Shown in pieces: positions 49,143 through 59,922 of a stretch of DNA of 64,000 bases (the first letter of the stretch is position 1; each line of letters begins with the position of its first letter). The notes under the pieces were generated by a model. That model did no database searches, was not told the origin of the DNA, and saw only the letters and a program-made list of their open reading frames with translations. The position numbers and the translations under genes are program-made. The stretch is from Oikopleura dioica (Eukaryota; Chordata; Appendicularia; Copelata; Oikopleuridae): the NCBI GenBank assembly GCA_907165135.1, contig OU015567.1, positions 11,537,001 to 11,601,000 on the forward strand. The letters run 5' to 3'.

Positions 49143-49749
49143 TGACGATTTTCAATAAGGATTTCTGAGTGAAATCCTGACCCACCTTTTTTATTAGCTC
49201 ATCTGAAAGAGCGTAAAAAGTTATCCCAGAAGAGCCCTCAAAATCTTGATTTTTTGTTAAAGATGACGTCACAGCAGGTGATTGAAGTTCCAAAGTACCG
49301 GATTTCTCCTACGCCCGCATTTCCAAGTCCTCTTAGCTACCCGGGCGTATGATAGCTGAAAATGATCGTCTCGTTGAGCTCTAGGTCAGCATCGTGTTTT
49401 CATCCCTTCTCAACCTTTCTTTCTCAAAATCAATATTTTTAGCAAACAGGTGATTTCAAAAGGGGTTGAAAAAAATTAATGGATTGTGATGAAAACTAGA
49501 TGCTGACCTAGAGCTCAACGAGACGATCATTTTCAGCTATCACACGCCCGGGTAGCTAAGAGGACTTGGAAATGCGGGCGTAGGAGAAATCCGGTACTTT
49601 GGAACTTCAATCACGTGCTGTGACGTCATCTTCAACAAAAAATCAAGATTTTGGGGGCTCTTCTGGGGTAACTTTTTACGCTCTTTCAGATGAGCTAATA
49701 AAAAAGGTGGGTCAGGATTTCACTCAGAAGTCCTTATTGAAAATCGTCA
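49143..49749. mobile_element. Foldback (long terminal inverted repeat) element, about 0.6 kb
   Basis: The left arm (about 49143-49393) and right arm (about 49499-49749) are near-perfect reverse complements around a spacer of about 105 bases. The ends read TGACGATTTTCAATAAGGA and its complement. Shared internal landmarks include TGAGCTCTAGGTCAGCAT and TACGCCCGCATTTCC. No coding capacity is visible, so it is a non-autonomous element. I could not define a target-site duplication. Confidence 0.8.
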
Positions 49750-49934
49750 CTATTATTGAGCCTTTGGCTTGATGCATGCTGACATTCACTGCTTAATTGA
49801 GTACTAAATTAATTTTGATCAGCATAGATGCTTAGTCATCAATTCTATGAAGACGAACAAGAAAGTGAAATCAAAGAGGAATCATCATTCAATAAAAGAA
49901 AATAAATTGGTTTATTGAGATGAAGGAGAACTAA

Positions 49935-50706
49935 CTAAGCGCAGCAAGAAGGATTTGATGCCGCGTTCTTAGCACAAACATTGGCCTTGTAGTCGCAAAC
50001 GTTTTCCAATGTGTTGAACACTTAAATTTCATAAAATAATTGAGTTGGAAGCTTACTTAGATTAGCAGGACATTTCATTTCCCATTTCAAGTTTCCCACG
50101 CAGGAGTTGAATCCAAAACAGTCGGCTTCATTTTTCGAGACGCCATCTGGACATGAAGCATCCTCGGTGTAATCTGCTGGGTCCGGAATTATCGGTTTTG
50201 GGGTTTTCAGCGAGCCTAAATATTTAAAAGTGACGTTGAAATATGATTTCAATACCGCAGTCAACATTATCTGGCCAGTCACAATATCCCTTTTCTTGAT
50301 TGAAAAGTAGAGTAACCGGGCATCGCATGATCGAAGATCGTATTCCGCCATTACACTGAAAGAATCGATCGCATTTCTTCCAGTGTCGGAAAAGCCCGTC
50401 CACTTCGCACTAGAAAAGCTGAAATATGAATGTGAAGAATAGCTTACTTTTCGAGGGTCCGGAACGGGCAGGACACACTCTGGATCCATCAACTCGCCAA
50501 AGCATTGAAGCACTGTCCAGAAATTGGCTGATCCGCTGTTCATACAGGCGATGAAGTCATTCAAACATTCTGTTGTGAATCCTTGACCTCGGACAACTGC
50601 GGAAAACGCGCCTGAAATTCAGACTCATGAAAATAAATTGCTGTTGAAACTCACCGAAAGTAACGAATCTAAATACTCGCATGACGAGACTGATGAGAAT
50701 CTTCAT
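49935..50706 (-). CDS. Secreted protein with two chitin-binding (peritrophin-A/CBM14) domains
   Basis: ATG 50706 starts a hydrophobic leader (MKILISLVMRVFRFVTF) split by a short intron. A Cys-containing segment follows (ECLNDFIACMNSGS, LQCFGELMDPEC). The first CBM14 domain has CEVDGLFRHWKKCDRFFQC, then C, C and C in GYCDWPDNVDC, the usual six-cysteine spacing. The second (about 49935-50215) has CPDGVSKNEADCFGFNSC, MKCPANL, VCDYKANVC and ends NPSCCA. Introns are GT-AG of about 40-50 bases, and AATAAA follows the TAG stop at 49935-49937. CBM14 modules bind chitin in extracellular matrices and gut linings. Whether this one contributes to the animal's filter house, gut or surface cannot be told from sequence. 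Confidence 0.85.
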
Positions 50707-51606
50707 CTCTGCTCAATTTTTATAGAACTCGTCGCAGCAGGGGACTCTTTTCTAGCGAAGCACCTGTGATCCATCCATAGAAAACATCAAAACAGTCTTT
50801 AACACCCTCTCCATGGAGCTTTTGTTTGAAAAAGAAACAGTGACGTGCTACGCAAGCGGCCCTTAATTCGAAATGAGAAAGTGTCATCAAAAATGCCAAT
50901 TATCGGACACTGTCTGCTTTTTAGTGAACTTTGGCAGTCAAGGTTAAGATTAGATTAAGCTCTGGAAAGATTTTGGTTTCGGTGTGGTAGCTGGGCGGCG
51001 CAAGATGAAAAAAGTGATTCTGGCACTTGATGGAGGAGGAGGCGCGAAATTCGGAACAAATTACACCAGTGGGCGATTTTCGCACGAAATCGACTCCACC
51101 ATCGAACACGAGATTAGATTTTCATACCAACACCGTAAAGTACTTTTTGGGTAATGTTCCAAGTAAAAAGTTACTCCTGATGAATTTGTTTCAGCACTAA
51201 TCGAAAAATTTTAACCTTCATAAATATCAGCTCGCTAAAATTAAATTCAATGGAACATAATTTTCTCGAGTGAAAACTCATGTATAGAATCATTTTACAA
51301 ATTAAGTTAAAAAGTGATTTGCTTATTAGATATTTCGTGAACTATAAAAATATAATTAACCCTTGGATTCGTAACATTCACGATAAAATAACAGCTAAAT
51401 TAAAACATAAAGGACCATAAAACTGAGCCTCGAAACCTCTTTTTATTATTTTATATCTTGGTCTTAATTGATGTTGAAAACTTACTCTCTTTGTTTTTTC
51501 TCATGATCACGAGAAAAAAATAACAAACTTAATTAACTCATACCTTTGAAAATCCTCTTCACTTCATTCGTCAGGGGAGTAATTTCATGAGACTATAAAC
51601 GTGAAA
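50707..51606. other. Intergenic region with one short open frame
   Basis: These 900 AT-rich bases separate the chitin-binding gene from the next candidate. One plus-strand frame at 51005-51154 (49 codons, opening MKKVILALDGGGGAKFG) follows a CG-richer patch. It has no clear Shine or acceptor context and no downstream exon that I can identify, so I do not call it a gene. Confidence 0.4.
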
Positions 51607-51867
51607 ATGCTCGATATTATCATTGGAATTGGCCTTGGCTACCAGGCGTTATTGGTGTAGTGGTGGTGGAGTGTGGTGGTGCTCGGTGTGGTGCCGGGTT
51701 CTTCGTACCGGCCACTTGGCGCCTTGCTTGAGCTGGACGAGTCCAAGAAAAACGCCGCCCGCCAGAAATCCCGAAACTGCCAGATTTTGCCCACTCCGGG
51801 AACAACTACCAAGAAACAAAATTTTCCAGAGTCAGAAGACAGATCAAACTCAGCACCCGAGAAGTGA
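51607..51867 (+). CDS. Candidate small membrane-protein gene with a short intron or in-frame TAG
   Basis: ATG 51607 opens MLDIIIGIGLGYQALL, a hydrophobic segment, and then meets TAG at 51658. The same frame continues open for 69 codons and ends SEDRSNSAPEK at 51867. An intron from GT at 51655 to an AG in the CTTGAG near 51732 joins both parts in phase 0, giving LL then LDESKKNAARQKSRNCQ. The product would be a single-pass protein of about 60 residues with a basic, Thr/Ser-rich tail. The removed segment is unusually GTGG-rich. I do not recognise a family. It might instead be a 5' leader of STAT. Confidence 0.35.
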
Positions 51868-51926
51868 ATGAGAAACTAACCCAACTCTCCACGTACAGAA
51901 GATAAATAACAAATACACACGCACAG

Positions 51927-52148
51927 GTAAGTCGATGCCCAGCGGCCATGCTCAACCTCACAACATACACACACTCATTTAGCCGAAAATAAAGGGAAAA
52001 CTCGGAAATGCCCGCTTTTAAAGCGAAACAATCCCTATTTCCGAGAATTATATTTTTCTAAATTTCCATGAATTCAATCTAGTGAATTTCTACGCAAAAA
52101 CATTAAAAATTTTTAAAAATGACAACGTTTGAAAAACCTAACTTTTAG
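51927..52148 (+). other. Probable 5'-leader intron of the STAT gene
   Basis: A strong donor, CACAG then GTAAGT, at 51926/51927 and an acceptor, ACTTTTAG, ending 52148 bracket 222 non-coding bases just before the STAT ATG (52153). The same acceptor could instead receive a spliced leader. The sequence alone does not decide between the two. Confidence 0.5.
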
Positions 52149-52152
52149 AAGC

Positions 52153-55100
52153 ATGTCAAATATGCCTGCCGAGAGCTCGGGAGTCTCCCTCTGGTCCCGA
52201 GTTCGTGAACTAGAAGGAGATGCCCTCCGCCAAATCCAATCTCTCTACGACACCAATTTCCCCATCGAGTTTCGCCACTACTTTGCAGAAATCATTGAGC
52301 GCCAGCCATGGGATCAAATCGACCCCGATCAGGCAGCTGATGAGTCTCAGGCGAAATTCATCCTTGACAACTTTCTTGGAGAAATCAATCGGCAGTGTGA
52401 GCTGCTTTCTGATGGTGGGGACTTTTTGCAGCGACTCAGGTGAGCAAGCTTCGAAAATCATTAAAAATTAATGATGAATTTGAAGATTTTCCGAAATCGG
52501 TCAGCACTTTAAAAACGTTTACGGAAATCACCCGATGGAGCTGGTGAGGATCGTTAAGAAAATCCTCTCCATCGAAACTCGCCTGGTCCAAGAAGCTACT
52601 GCGGCTAACATGAACGGTCAGGACGATGTGAAGCCAAGCACAGGGTCCGAGAAAAACGGAAAAATCAACAAAGACTTGGAGCATTTGTACGCGCTCACTC
52701 AAGATGCCGAGTCCGATTTGAGAAGAGAGAGGCGATTTTCTGGCAGTTAGATTTTCTGGCAGTTAGACTTTCTGGCAAAGGCGATTTTCTGGCAGTGCCA
52801 GAAAATCTAACTTTCAGAAAATCGCCTTTGCCAGAAAGTCTAACTGCCAGAAAATCGCCTCTTTTGATTTTGAATCTACAGTTAATGATCCTGGAAGGTA
52901 AAAAAGCGGAGAGGGTTTTCGACAGTACCACCAATTTTTTCTTACACGTTATTTTTAAAAATTCATTGACAAAAGCCACTTTTGACCCATTTATTTAATA
53001 TTATTGGCTGTAGCAAACATAAATCAGCTTCTTCCGGGAATTTTTGTGTTAATCACTAGGTGTTATTTGCATCTGATTTCGAGTACTTGGTCACAGTGGG
53101 CGCCCACTGAGATAATGGCGCACGCTAATGCTTTTTGAAACTGAACTTGTTATAAAGCTCTCCAGAAAATTCTTCCTCAGGTGGTGAAATCGCCTTTATA
53201 GGATGGATATTATTTGAGCGTGCGCCATTATCTCAGTGGGTGCCCATTGTGACCAAGTACTCGAAATCAGATGAAATAACACCGGGTGTTAACAGGCGCG
53301 TGGCAGTCTCACGGCCACGCGTGGAAATGATTTCACTCAATCACAGACCGGCAAAAGCGTAGACAAAATCGACCACCCTGTTAACGGGTTAACACAAAAA
53401 TTCCTGGAAGAAGCTGATTTATGTTTGCTACAGCCAATAATCTTGAATAAATGGGTCAAAAGTGGCTTTTGTCAATGAATTTTTATAAAAAATGTAAGAA
53501 AAAAATTGGTGGTACTGTCGAAAACCCTCTCCGTTATTTTTACCTTCCAGGATCACTAACTGCAGATTCAAAATCAAAAGAGGCGATTTTCTGGAAATTA
53601 GATTTTCTGGCATATTAGATTTTCTGGCAGTGCCAGAAAATCGCCTTTGCCAGAAAGTCTAACTGCCAGAAAGTCTAACTGCCAGAAAATCGCCTCTCTC
53701 ATTTGAGAAAACTCCAGTCAAAGCAAGAATACTTCGTGATCAACTACCAAGAGTCGGTGAAAATTCAAACTTCGCTTCAGCAAATTCAGCAAATGTCCGC
53801 ATCTGATCCCACTCGTGCCCAACTTGAACAGCAGCTGACCAAGAAGAAAAACGAAGTTGACCAGTTACTCCAGCTTGAAGCTCACAAACTCCTCCAACAG
53901 CGAACCTCCCTCGCTGAGAAGCACCACAAGACCTTTTCCTTACTAACTGCTCTTCAAAATCAAATTCTCGATGAAGAACTCATCCAGTGGAAGCGATCCC
54001 AAGCACTAGCGTACAATGGTGTGATCCAAGAAGGCTCGCTTGATCAGCTGCAGCAATGGTGCGAGCGACTGGCCGAGATTATCTGGCAATGTCGTCAGCA
54101 AATTAAGCGCGTGGAACTTCAGCGTCAACAATTGCCTATCAACAACCAAGGTGTAGATCTTCTTCCTGAATTGAACACGACAATCACTGCCCTCCTCTCA
54201 ACCCTCGTCACTTCCACTTTTATCATCGAAAAGCAGCCACCGCAGGTTCTCAAAACGCAGACTAGATTCGGCTCAACAATCCGATTGCTTGTTGGTGGGA
54301 AGTTGAATGTGCATATGAATCCACCTACTGTCAAAGCAACTATCGTCTCCGAAGCTCAAGCAAAAGCTCTTCTGAAAAACGAAAACGCACGTGCTTTGTC
54401 CGAGACATCTGGTGAGATTCTCAATAATTCATCAATAATGGAGTACCATCCTCAAAGCGGTGTTCTCTCCGTTAACTTCCGAAACATGTCGCTCCGGAGA
54501 ATCAAACGATCTGATAAACGAGGTGCTGAGTCAGTTACTGAAGAGAAATTTACCATTCTTTTCCAGGTACTGATTACTGATTTTCTTCGCAATTTTTAAT
54601 GTTTAGTCTCAATTTTCTGTCGGTGGAAACGAGCTTGTTTTCCAAGTGCGAACTCTCTCACTCCCGGTAGTGGTCATCGTCCACGGAAATCAAGAAGCAA
54701 ATGCAACCGCTTCTATCCTTTGGGATAATGCCTTTGCTGAACAGGGACGAATTCCATTCCAAGTTCCAGATAAAGTGGCTTGGAATCGTATCATTGAAAC
54801 GCTGAATTACAAGTGGAAGCATGAATGCCAGAGTGCACACGGGCTGACTACAGGAGCGATGCGTTATCTTTCTCAAAAACTATTCAGGTTTGAAAAATAC
54901 AGTTTTCAGTGTTTCAAGAGATTCTAGACAACCACTTGCGCCAAACTCTGAAAAGCCCGTTAGCTGGGCACAATTCAATAGAGAGCCGCTACCGGGAAGA
55001 AATTTCACCTTCTGGCAATGGTTCAACGGTTAGTGATCTCACCCTCGAAAAACTGATTGAAGCTTCTTTATAGGTGTGATGGAACTTACAAAATCAAAGC

Positions 55101-55952
55101 ATGTTCAGCCTCACTGGCTTGACAGGGGCTGTGTTGGATTTATTTGCAAAAATGAGAGCCAGGTAGCGATCATAATTTCTCTCAAACATTGAGTTTGTTT
55201 TTCTTAGGAAGCACTCATTCAAAAACCCGGTGGAAGTTTTCTCCTCCGATACTCAGATTCTGAAATTGGCGGATTGACGATTGCCTGGGTCTCTGAAAAC
55301 GAGAACAAACAGAAACAGGTTTGAATGAAAAGTGTCCTCAGTGGGTCAGATTTGAATATTTTAGGTCTGGAATTTGCAGCCGCACACTGCAAAGGACTTC
55401 AACGTAAGAGGCCTTGCCGATCGAATTCGAGATTTGGAGCAGTTGCACTTTGTCTACACCCAGGACGAGCGCATTGTGGGCAAGGAAGAGATGTTCTCCA
55501 GATATTACTCCAAGTCGCCGAACCCGCCAAGCCAGCCAAACGATGGATACGTAAAGGCTGAGATTCAGGTAAGAACTCTTACTCCAATTAAGAAGATTCA
55601 TTGTTTTAGGTCACGATCCCGAACATTGCGGGAATCTCTCTTGGCTCTCCTGTCCACGAGGGAAGCGTAACATCACCGCGATCACCATCAAGTGGCTATG
55701 GAGACCACCAATCTTTGATGTCTTCCCCACAAGCAGGCCCAGTGCAGTACGAAATGCCAAGCCAAATATCTCAGGATCAAGTAAAGACGTCGACATCATC
55801 AGAAAGCTCATTATTTTCAGATGGACTTCTCTGAAAACGCGCAGCAAAACAACTCTGCAAACGGTGTCGGCTTCGATCCTCAAAACAGCTTCGACCAGTT
55901 CGACTCGTCAAACACCATCGACGTGAATGAGTTGCTTTCGAAAGTGAACTAA
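52153..55952 (+). CDS. STAT5: STAT transcription factor, STAT5-like, interrupted by a transposon
   Basis: STATs are phosphorylated by JAKs, dimerise through SH2 domains and activate target genes. Domains in order: N-domain (52153-52710; [33 protein letters not shown]); four-helix coiled coil (53703-54150; [37 protein letters not shown]); DNA-binding domain (54170-54690; [39 protein letters not shown]); linker ([19 protein letters not shown]); SH2 (55080-55560; [15 protein letters not shown]). The activating tyrosine lies in [10 protein letters not shown], as in STAT5. The tail is acidic and Gln/Asn-rich. Between codons for SDL and RKLQ lies a 976-base foldback transposon (52725-53700). A functional message requires its removal by splicing. 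Other introns are 40-80 bases. Confidence 0.93.
52725..53700. mobile_element. Non-autonomous foldback transposon, Mutator-like, inside STAT coding sequence
   Basis: The ends are exact inverted repeats (GAGAGAGGCGATTTTC at the left, its complement ending at 53700). They are flanked by identical 9-base duplications ATTTGAGAA at 52716-52724 and 53701-53709. Arms of about 400 bases (52725-53124 and 53219-53700) pair almost throughout around a 94-base loop. The right arm is longer because of a nested insertion. Near both ends, short units (TTTTCTGGCAGTTAGA and the like) are repeated. Nine-base duplications with long inverted ends are typical of Mutator-like (MULE) elements; family assignment is inference. 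No transposase is encoded. Confidence 0.9.
53288..53385. mobile_element. Nested 98-base insertion in the right arm of the STAT-borne element
   Basis: GTTAACAGG (53288-53296) and CCTGTTAAC (53377-53385) form terminal inverted repeats. GGGT flanks both sides (53284-53287 and 53386-53389). The left arm of the host element lacks this segment, so it was inserted after the arms were formed. Confidence 0.55.
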
Positions 55953-57108
55953 TCTATAAAAAGAATGAACATTTTAACTGTATGTACACAAGCATCAATC
56001 CGAAAAAGACCTTACACTGGGTTCTTTGTTTCAGGTCTGATCGAAGAGCTGGTTATTTCCTATCTCTAACCCATGCTTACTAATTTAAACAATACAAAAT
56101 CATAAATGTACTTCTTCCGACCAGCCCAGATCCTATCAACACCGTCACAATACACTTGGGCCGCACAAACCACAGCCATCCCTTCAAATTTCTGTGTTTT
56201 TTTATTTCTTGCGAATTTTAATAAAGCGAATTGCATAGCATTGGGATATTGTGATGATCAACAAATTCTCATTGTACAAGGTCATCAAAGTCGTTCTTAT
56301 CAAAAATCAAAACAGTAAAAGACGCATTTTTTTGTGAGAGCATTTTGAAGTGAAATAAATTCTTATCAGTTATCACCCCCGCTGCCGGAGTTAGGCTCAT
56401 TCAGAAAGGATTCTGTAGTAAACTTGAGAAATAAAAAACTGAAAATAGAGAGATAAAAAAAGTTTCGTCTGAAAGTCAAACGTTAGCAATAGGCTATTGC
56501 TACAGAATTACAATGAAAATAGGAAGGCTTATCAAAATTAACAGGGGTTACTGTTTTATCAGGCAAAATAAGTTTTTTATTAGTTTGGGGATTTTCTACA
56601 ACGTTGCTCTCCGTATGTCTGGATTTTCGGCAAAAATTTGAAGGGGTTCCAGGGACAAGGGGGGTCACCAGGAATATTGGTGTCTAATCCGAGCCACCTG
56701 CACTTGCCTCATTCTTTCGGAGTTAGCACCTCATATTCCCCATCTAATATGGCCCATATTATTCGGCCCCATTTCAGAAAACGTTTTAAACTTGAGAAAG
56801 AGAGAGATCTATAAAACATAACTTTTGTGTAAATATCAAACGTTAGAAACAGACTATCTCTACAATAAAAGAATGAAATTACTAATTATTTCAAATAAGG
56901 AAGGCTTATCAAAACTCATAGCGGTTTTTCGTGTCGATATTCCGTACACTTCCTTTTGCTATCAGAAAATCATTCCTTTTCTCATGAAAAAACTCGACTT
57001 TTCTGAGCCCTCCATAAACAGGATGTACAGGTTTCAGGTGGATAATCGGGGTCCACCATTCGAGTTTGTTTCAAAGACCAAAAAGTGGAAATTAATTTTT
57101 TTTGGAAG
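55953..57108. other. Intergenic region with a diverged tandem duplication
   Basis: After the STAT 3' end, two related segments (about 56380-56600 and 56690-56960) share TAAACTTGAGAAA, TCAAACGTTAG, an adjoining CTAT/CTACA block, and GGAAGGCTTATCAAAA in the same order, with a period of about 360 bases. No gene is evident. The region ends in a T-rich stretch ahead of the ATG at 57109. Confidence 0.6.
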
Positions 57109-58283
57109 ATGTCCAACTGGGTAACTAACCAAAAAGATAATGATGCTTGGGGTTCCCGAAATTCTAACAATAAGACGGGATGGGATGACAATGAGGATAA
57201 TCAAAATAATAACCGAGATGCAAATTACGAACCTACAGAACAACAAGTTCGGAAGTCTAGTTATGACGAAAATTCGAAGGAAAAGAAGATGTCTCGTAAG
57301 CTAGGTAAACTGGGGTACTTGTGATAGTTAGCATTTTTTGATAAGCCGGTAAAAGAGGAAAAAGTTATTCGCAGAGAAAAGCTTCCATATTTCAACAGTA
57401 CATCAGGTCGGATACTTGTCCTTTCTACATTTTTCTCCGTCGTCGTGGCGACTCTGGGATTTCGACTATACTTTGGAAGTCTCGTCAGTGCCTGCGTCAA
57501 GGACACCAGCAATCGATTATCGAAGAATCCAGAATGGAAGGAAAGACATAAGGAATGTGTTCCAATCATAAATTCGACTAACGATAATCAAAATAATTTT
57601 GAAAACTAACAATATAATTATGCACTCAATAAAGACGCGTGATGATCTTAACCCGACTCCAGATGAGGACGAGCTGACCGAAGTGCTAAAGGATGAGATC
57701 TTCGGCCCATGCATACTTCTACCGATTATCTGCTCTATAACACAACTCACTTCGTTGATTATATTGTTGAAGTCGAAGATGCAGAAGCCAAAATGGGGAA
57801 AACAACTGACGATGGCCATCATGTTCTTAATCGCTGGAACTTCATGTGTCTATTCAGGTTTGTTTTGAAGATATTTTCGCTTGCGATGCTATATAAATTC
57901 TCTAAAACAAAATTAAGTTATTTGCGCGCTCTTGAATTTGATGCAGAGAAAGCTCTATTGCATCTTCTGGGTTACCGCTGTATTCCCGACACTGATGATG
58001 TTATCGCTTGGTGGACATTGCTTCGTTTGCTACATCGTCTTCTCTACAAAAGCCGAGCATCGAATTGAAGAAAATCTGAAGGAAATTATGGACAAAGGTT
58101 CGTGCTACTTCTCGCACACAGTTTTTTTCATCGCGTTTTTAGATGAACTACAGACAAATCGACAAGATCTGGAAGACTTCCGTGCGTCTTCGGGTGGAAT
58201 CCCGCCTGCTGGATCAAAGGTAAAGAAAATTAACTGTGATTTCGTAACAAAAATGAATAAAGGTTAAATACGAAAGACGATAA
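57109..58283 (+). CDS. Probable four-pass membrane protein, family not recognised
   Basis: ATG 57109 opens an Asn/Asp-rich hydrophilic N-terminus (MSNWVTNQKDNDAWG). After a short intron, TM1 is RILVLSTFFSVVVATLGFRL, followed by a Cys-containing loop. A GT donor inside the TGT codon region near 57560 can join, in phase 0, to an AG at 57637, giving KEC then TRDDLNPTPDEDELTE. Next come TM2 (CILLPIICSITQLTSLIILL), TM3 (QLTMAIMFLIAGTSC) and TM4 (FWVTAVFPTLMMLSLGG, CFVCYIVF). A charged tail follows (EHRIEENLKEIM, RQDLEDFRASSGG), ending KVKYERR at TAA 58281-58283. The splice before TM4 (about 57850-57932) is ambiguous. Without the first of these joins it would be two small genes, with stop 57607-57609 and ATG 57620. 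The topology recalls claudin/TMEM-type tetraspans. Confidence 0.55.
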
Positions 58284-58383
58284 GAAGAAAAAGAAGTGAC
58301 TTTGTGTAAGTTTTTGCTTTTATTTTGTGCAAGATGACAATAAACTAGAATATTATGATGATGGTTGTCAGGAAATACGATAT

Positions 58384-59389
58384 TTAGTAGCAGAAAATAT
58401 TTTCCTCCTTGTGCCCGAGCTCGGCGAGATTAGGCATGCAGGCGAATTTGATCATTGGAGGAGGACCACAAATGAGGATCATTGTATCGTCCGATGCGGC
58501 GGGCAGGGACTCCGCGATCATGTCTTCGGCTTGTTAGGAATAAAAATTAGGAACTTGGATACCTTTGTTGATATGGCCAGTTTTGTAGCTCCATTCTTTT
58601 CCTGCAGGCGCGTTGTCAACTGTGAACATAAATTTGAATCGTCCAGGATGATTTTTCGCCGTCTCTTCGATTTCTTCCCGCAGCAAAATGTCTTCTTCAG
58701 ATCGATTTGCAAACAACAATGACAGCTGCGTATCTTCATTCGATTTTACTACTGCGTCACTAAAATACGATTTATTCTTGTTTATCAAAAGAACGAACCG
58801 AACAAGCTGCATCATCGGAGTAATGCCAGAACCTCCAGCGATCATTCCAATGTGCTTGATGCCTTTTCTTATTTTGAAATCCTTGTCGGAGGGAAGAAAC
58901 GACTCGCGAATGTGGAACTCGCCGTTTCTTCGGTAGATAAGCTTTCCTTTTGGTCCAACGAAATCCAGGGTGTCTCCGATCTTGAGTTTGTTGATGTACT
59001 GGGTCATCTTGCCGCCCTCTGGAAATCTCTCGCAGGGAAAGTAGACCTACAAATAGCGTTAGACAGCGCCTCAGACATTTAAAACCTTGATCAACAGGTC
59101 ACAGAACCCCAAATCATCTTCTGACGAGATCGGAGTGTAACTGCGCATGACAGTTTCTCCGTCAACCTCAGCAACTGTTCGCACATTCAAGCCGACAGGT
59201 AAACCAAGACGATGGCCTTCTGGAAGACCGAATCGGAAAATTTTCGTGTCAGGTGAAATTTCCGTGATTTTCGTCAGCGGTAGAGGAACAAGTGTTTCAA
59301 GGTCGTTTTTGAGCTAGTAAATGTCAAACTCGGAAGGTATTTTTAGTATTTACCACTTGTGGGGGTGTCTTGAATGATGTTCCTTTCAT
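58384..59389 (-). CDS. CYB5R: NADH-cytochrome b5 reductase, soluble form
   Basis: This FAD enzyme passes electrons from NADH to cytochrome b5 for lipid desaturation, sterol synthesis and methaemoglobin reduction. ATG 59389 follows a GATTTCAG acceptor and begins MKGTSFKTPPQV. FAD-binding motif MRSYTPISSEDD and VYFPCERFPEGGKMTQY are present. NADH-binding elements are GMIAGGSGITPMMQLVR and, in the last exon, ICGPPPMIKFACMPNL. The protein ends ENIFCY at TAA 58384-58386. Introns are about 35-45 bases. Vertebrate CYB5R3 has an N-terminal membrane anchor; none is seen here, so this form looks soluble unless an upstream exon exists. The assignment among CYB5R1-3 is not resolved. The gene converges on the four-pass membrane gene, 100 bases apart. 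Confidence 0.9.
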
Positions 59390-59922
59390 TTTTCGCAAAG
59401 TTTTCAGCACTGAAATCACAAAGTTAAAGCAATCTTCTTGGTTTACTCTAGAGAAAACAGTCTTAGTACTTATTTTTCTTCACAATAAAACTCTCATTTC
59501 TTTTCGTCGTTAAATTTAGTAGCTACAAAAACACTTCCTGTATAAAAAAATTACCTTGAGAGGTCTCTCTTAAAAGTAAATGTCTGTCGTTTTGCCCTTC
59601 TGAGATCACTTAGAAGTTGTTTGCTTAAATATTACGCCAAGATATGAACAGAGTCGACCTCTTGTTGGGGTCAAAGTTGTAAATCTTACGAATAAAAATT
59701 ATATGCTAAGGTGATCACACGGTGGTTTAGTATTGGCGAGACTTGGTTCGAGTTTATCGGAAAGATAATCATCAATCCATTACCAAAAGGGGACAGTAGC
59801 CGGTAACTCAGTAGGATATTGGTGCGCTAGGCGCCCTCTTTCGGCGAAATACGTTTATAAATCCCCAGTCAAACGCCCAAAAGTCACATCCAACCTCCAT
59901 TCCGAACATAAACGTTTTTCCG
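59390..59922. promoter_or_regulatory. Divergent promoter region, CYB5R to RING gene 1
   Basis: These 533 bases lie between two outward-facing genes. I see AT-rich sequence and no distinct core promoter box. The last 40 bases form the RING gene leader. Confidence 0.4.
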
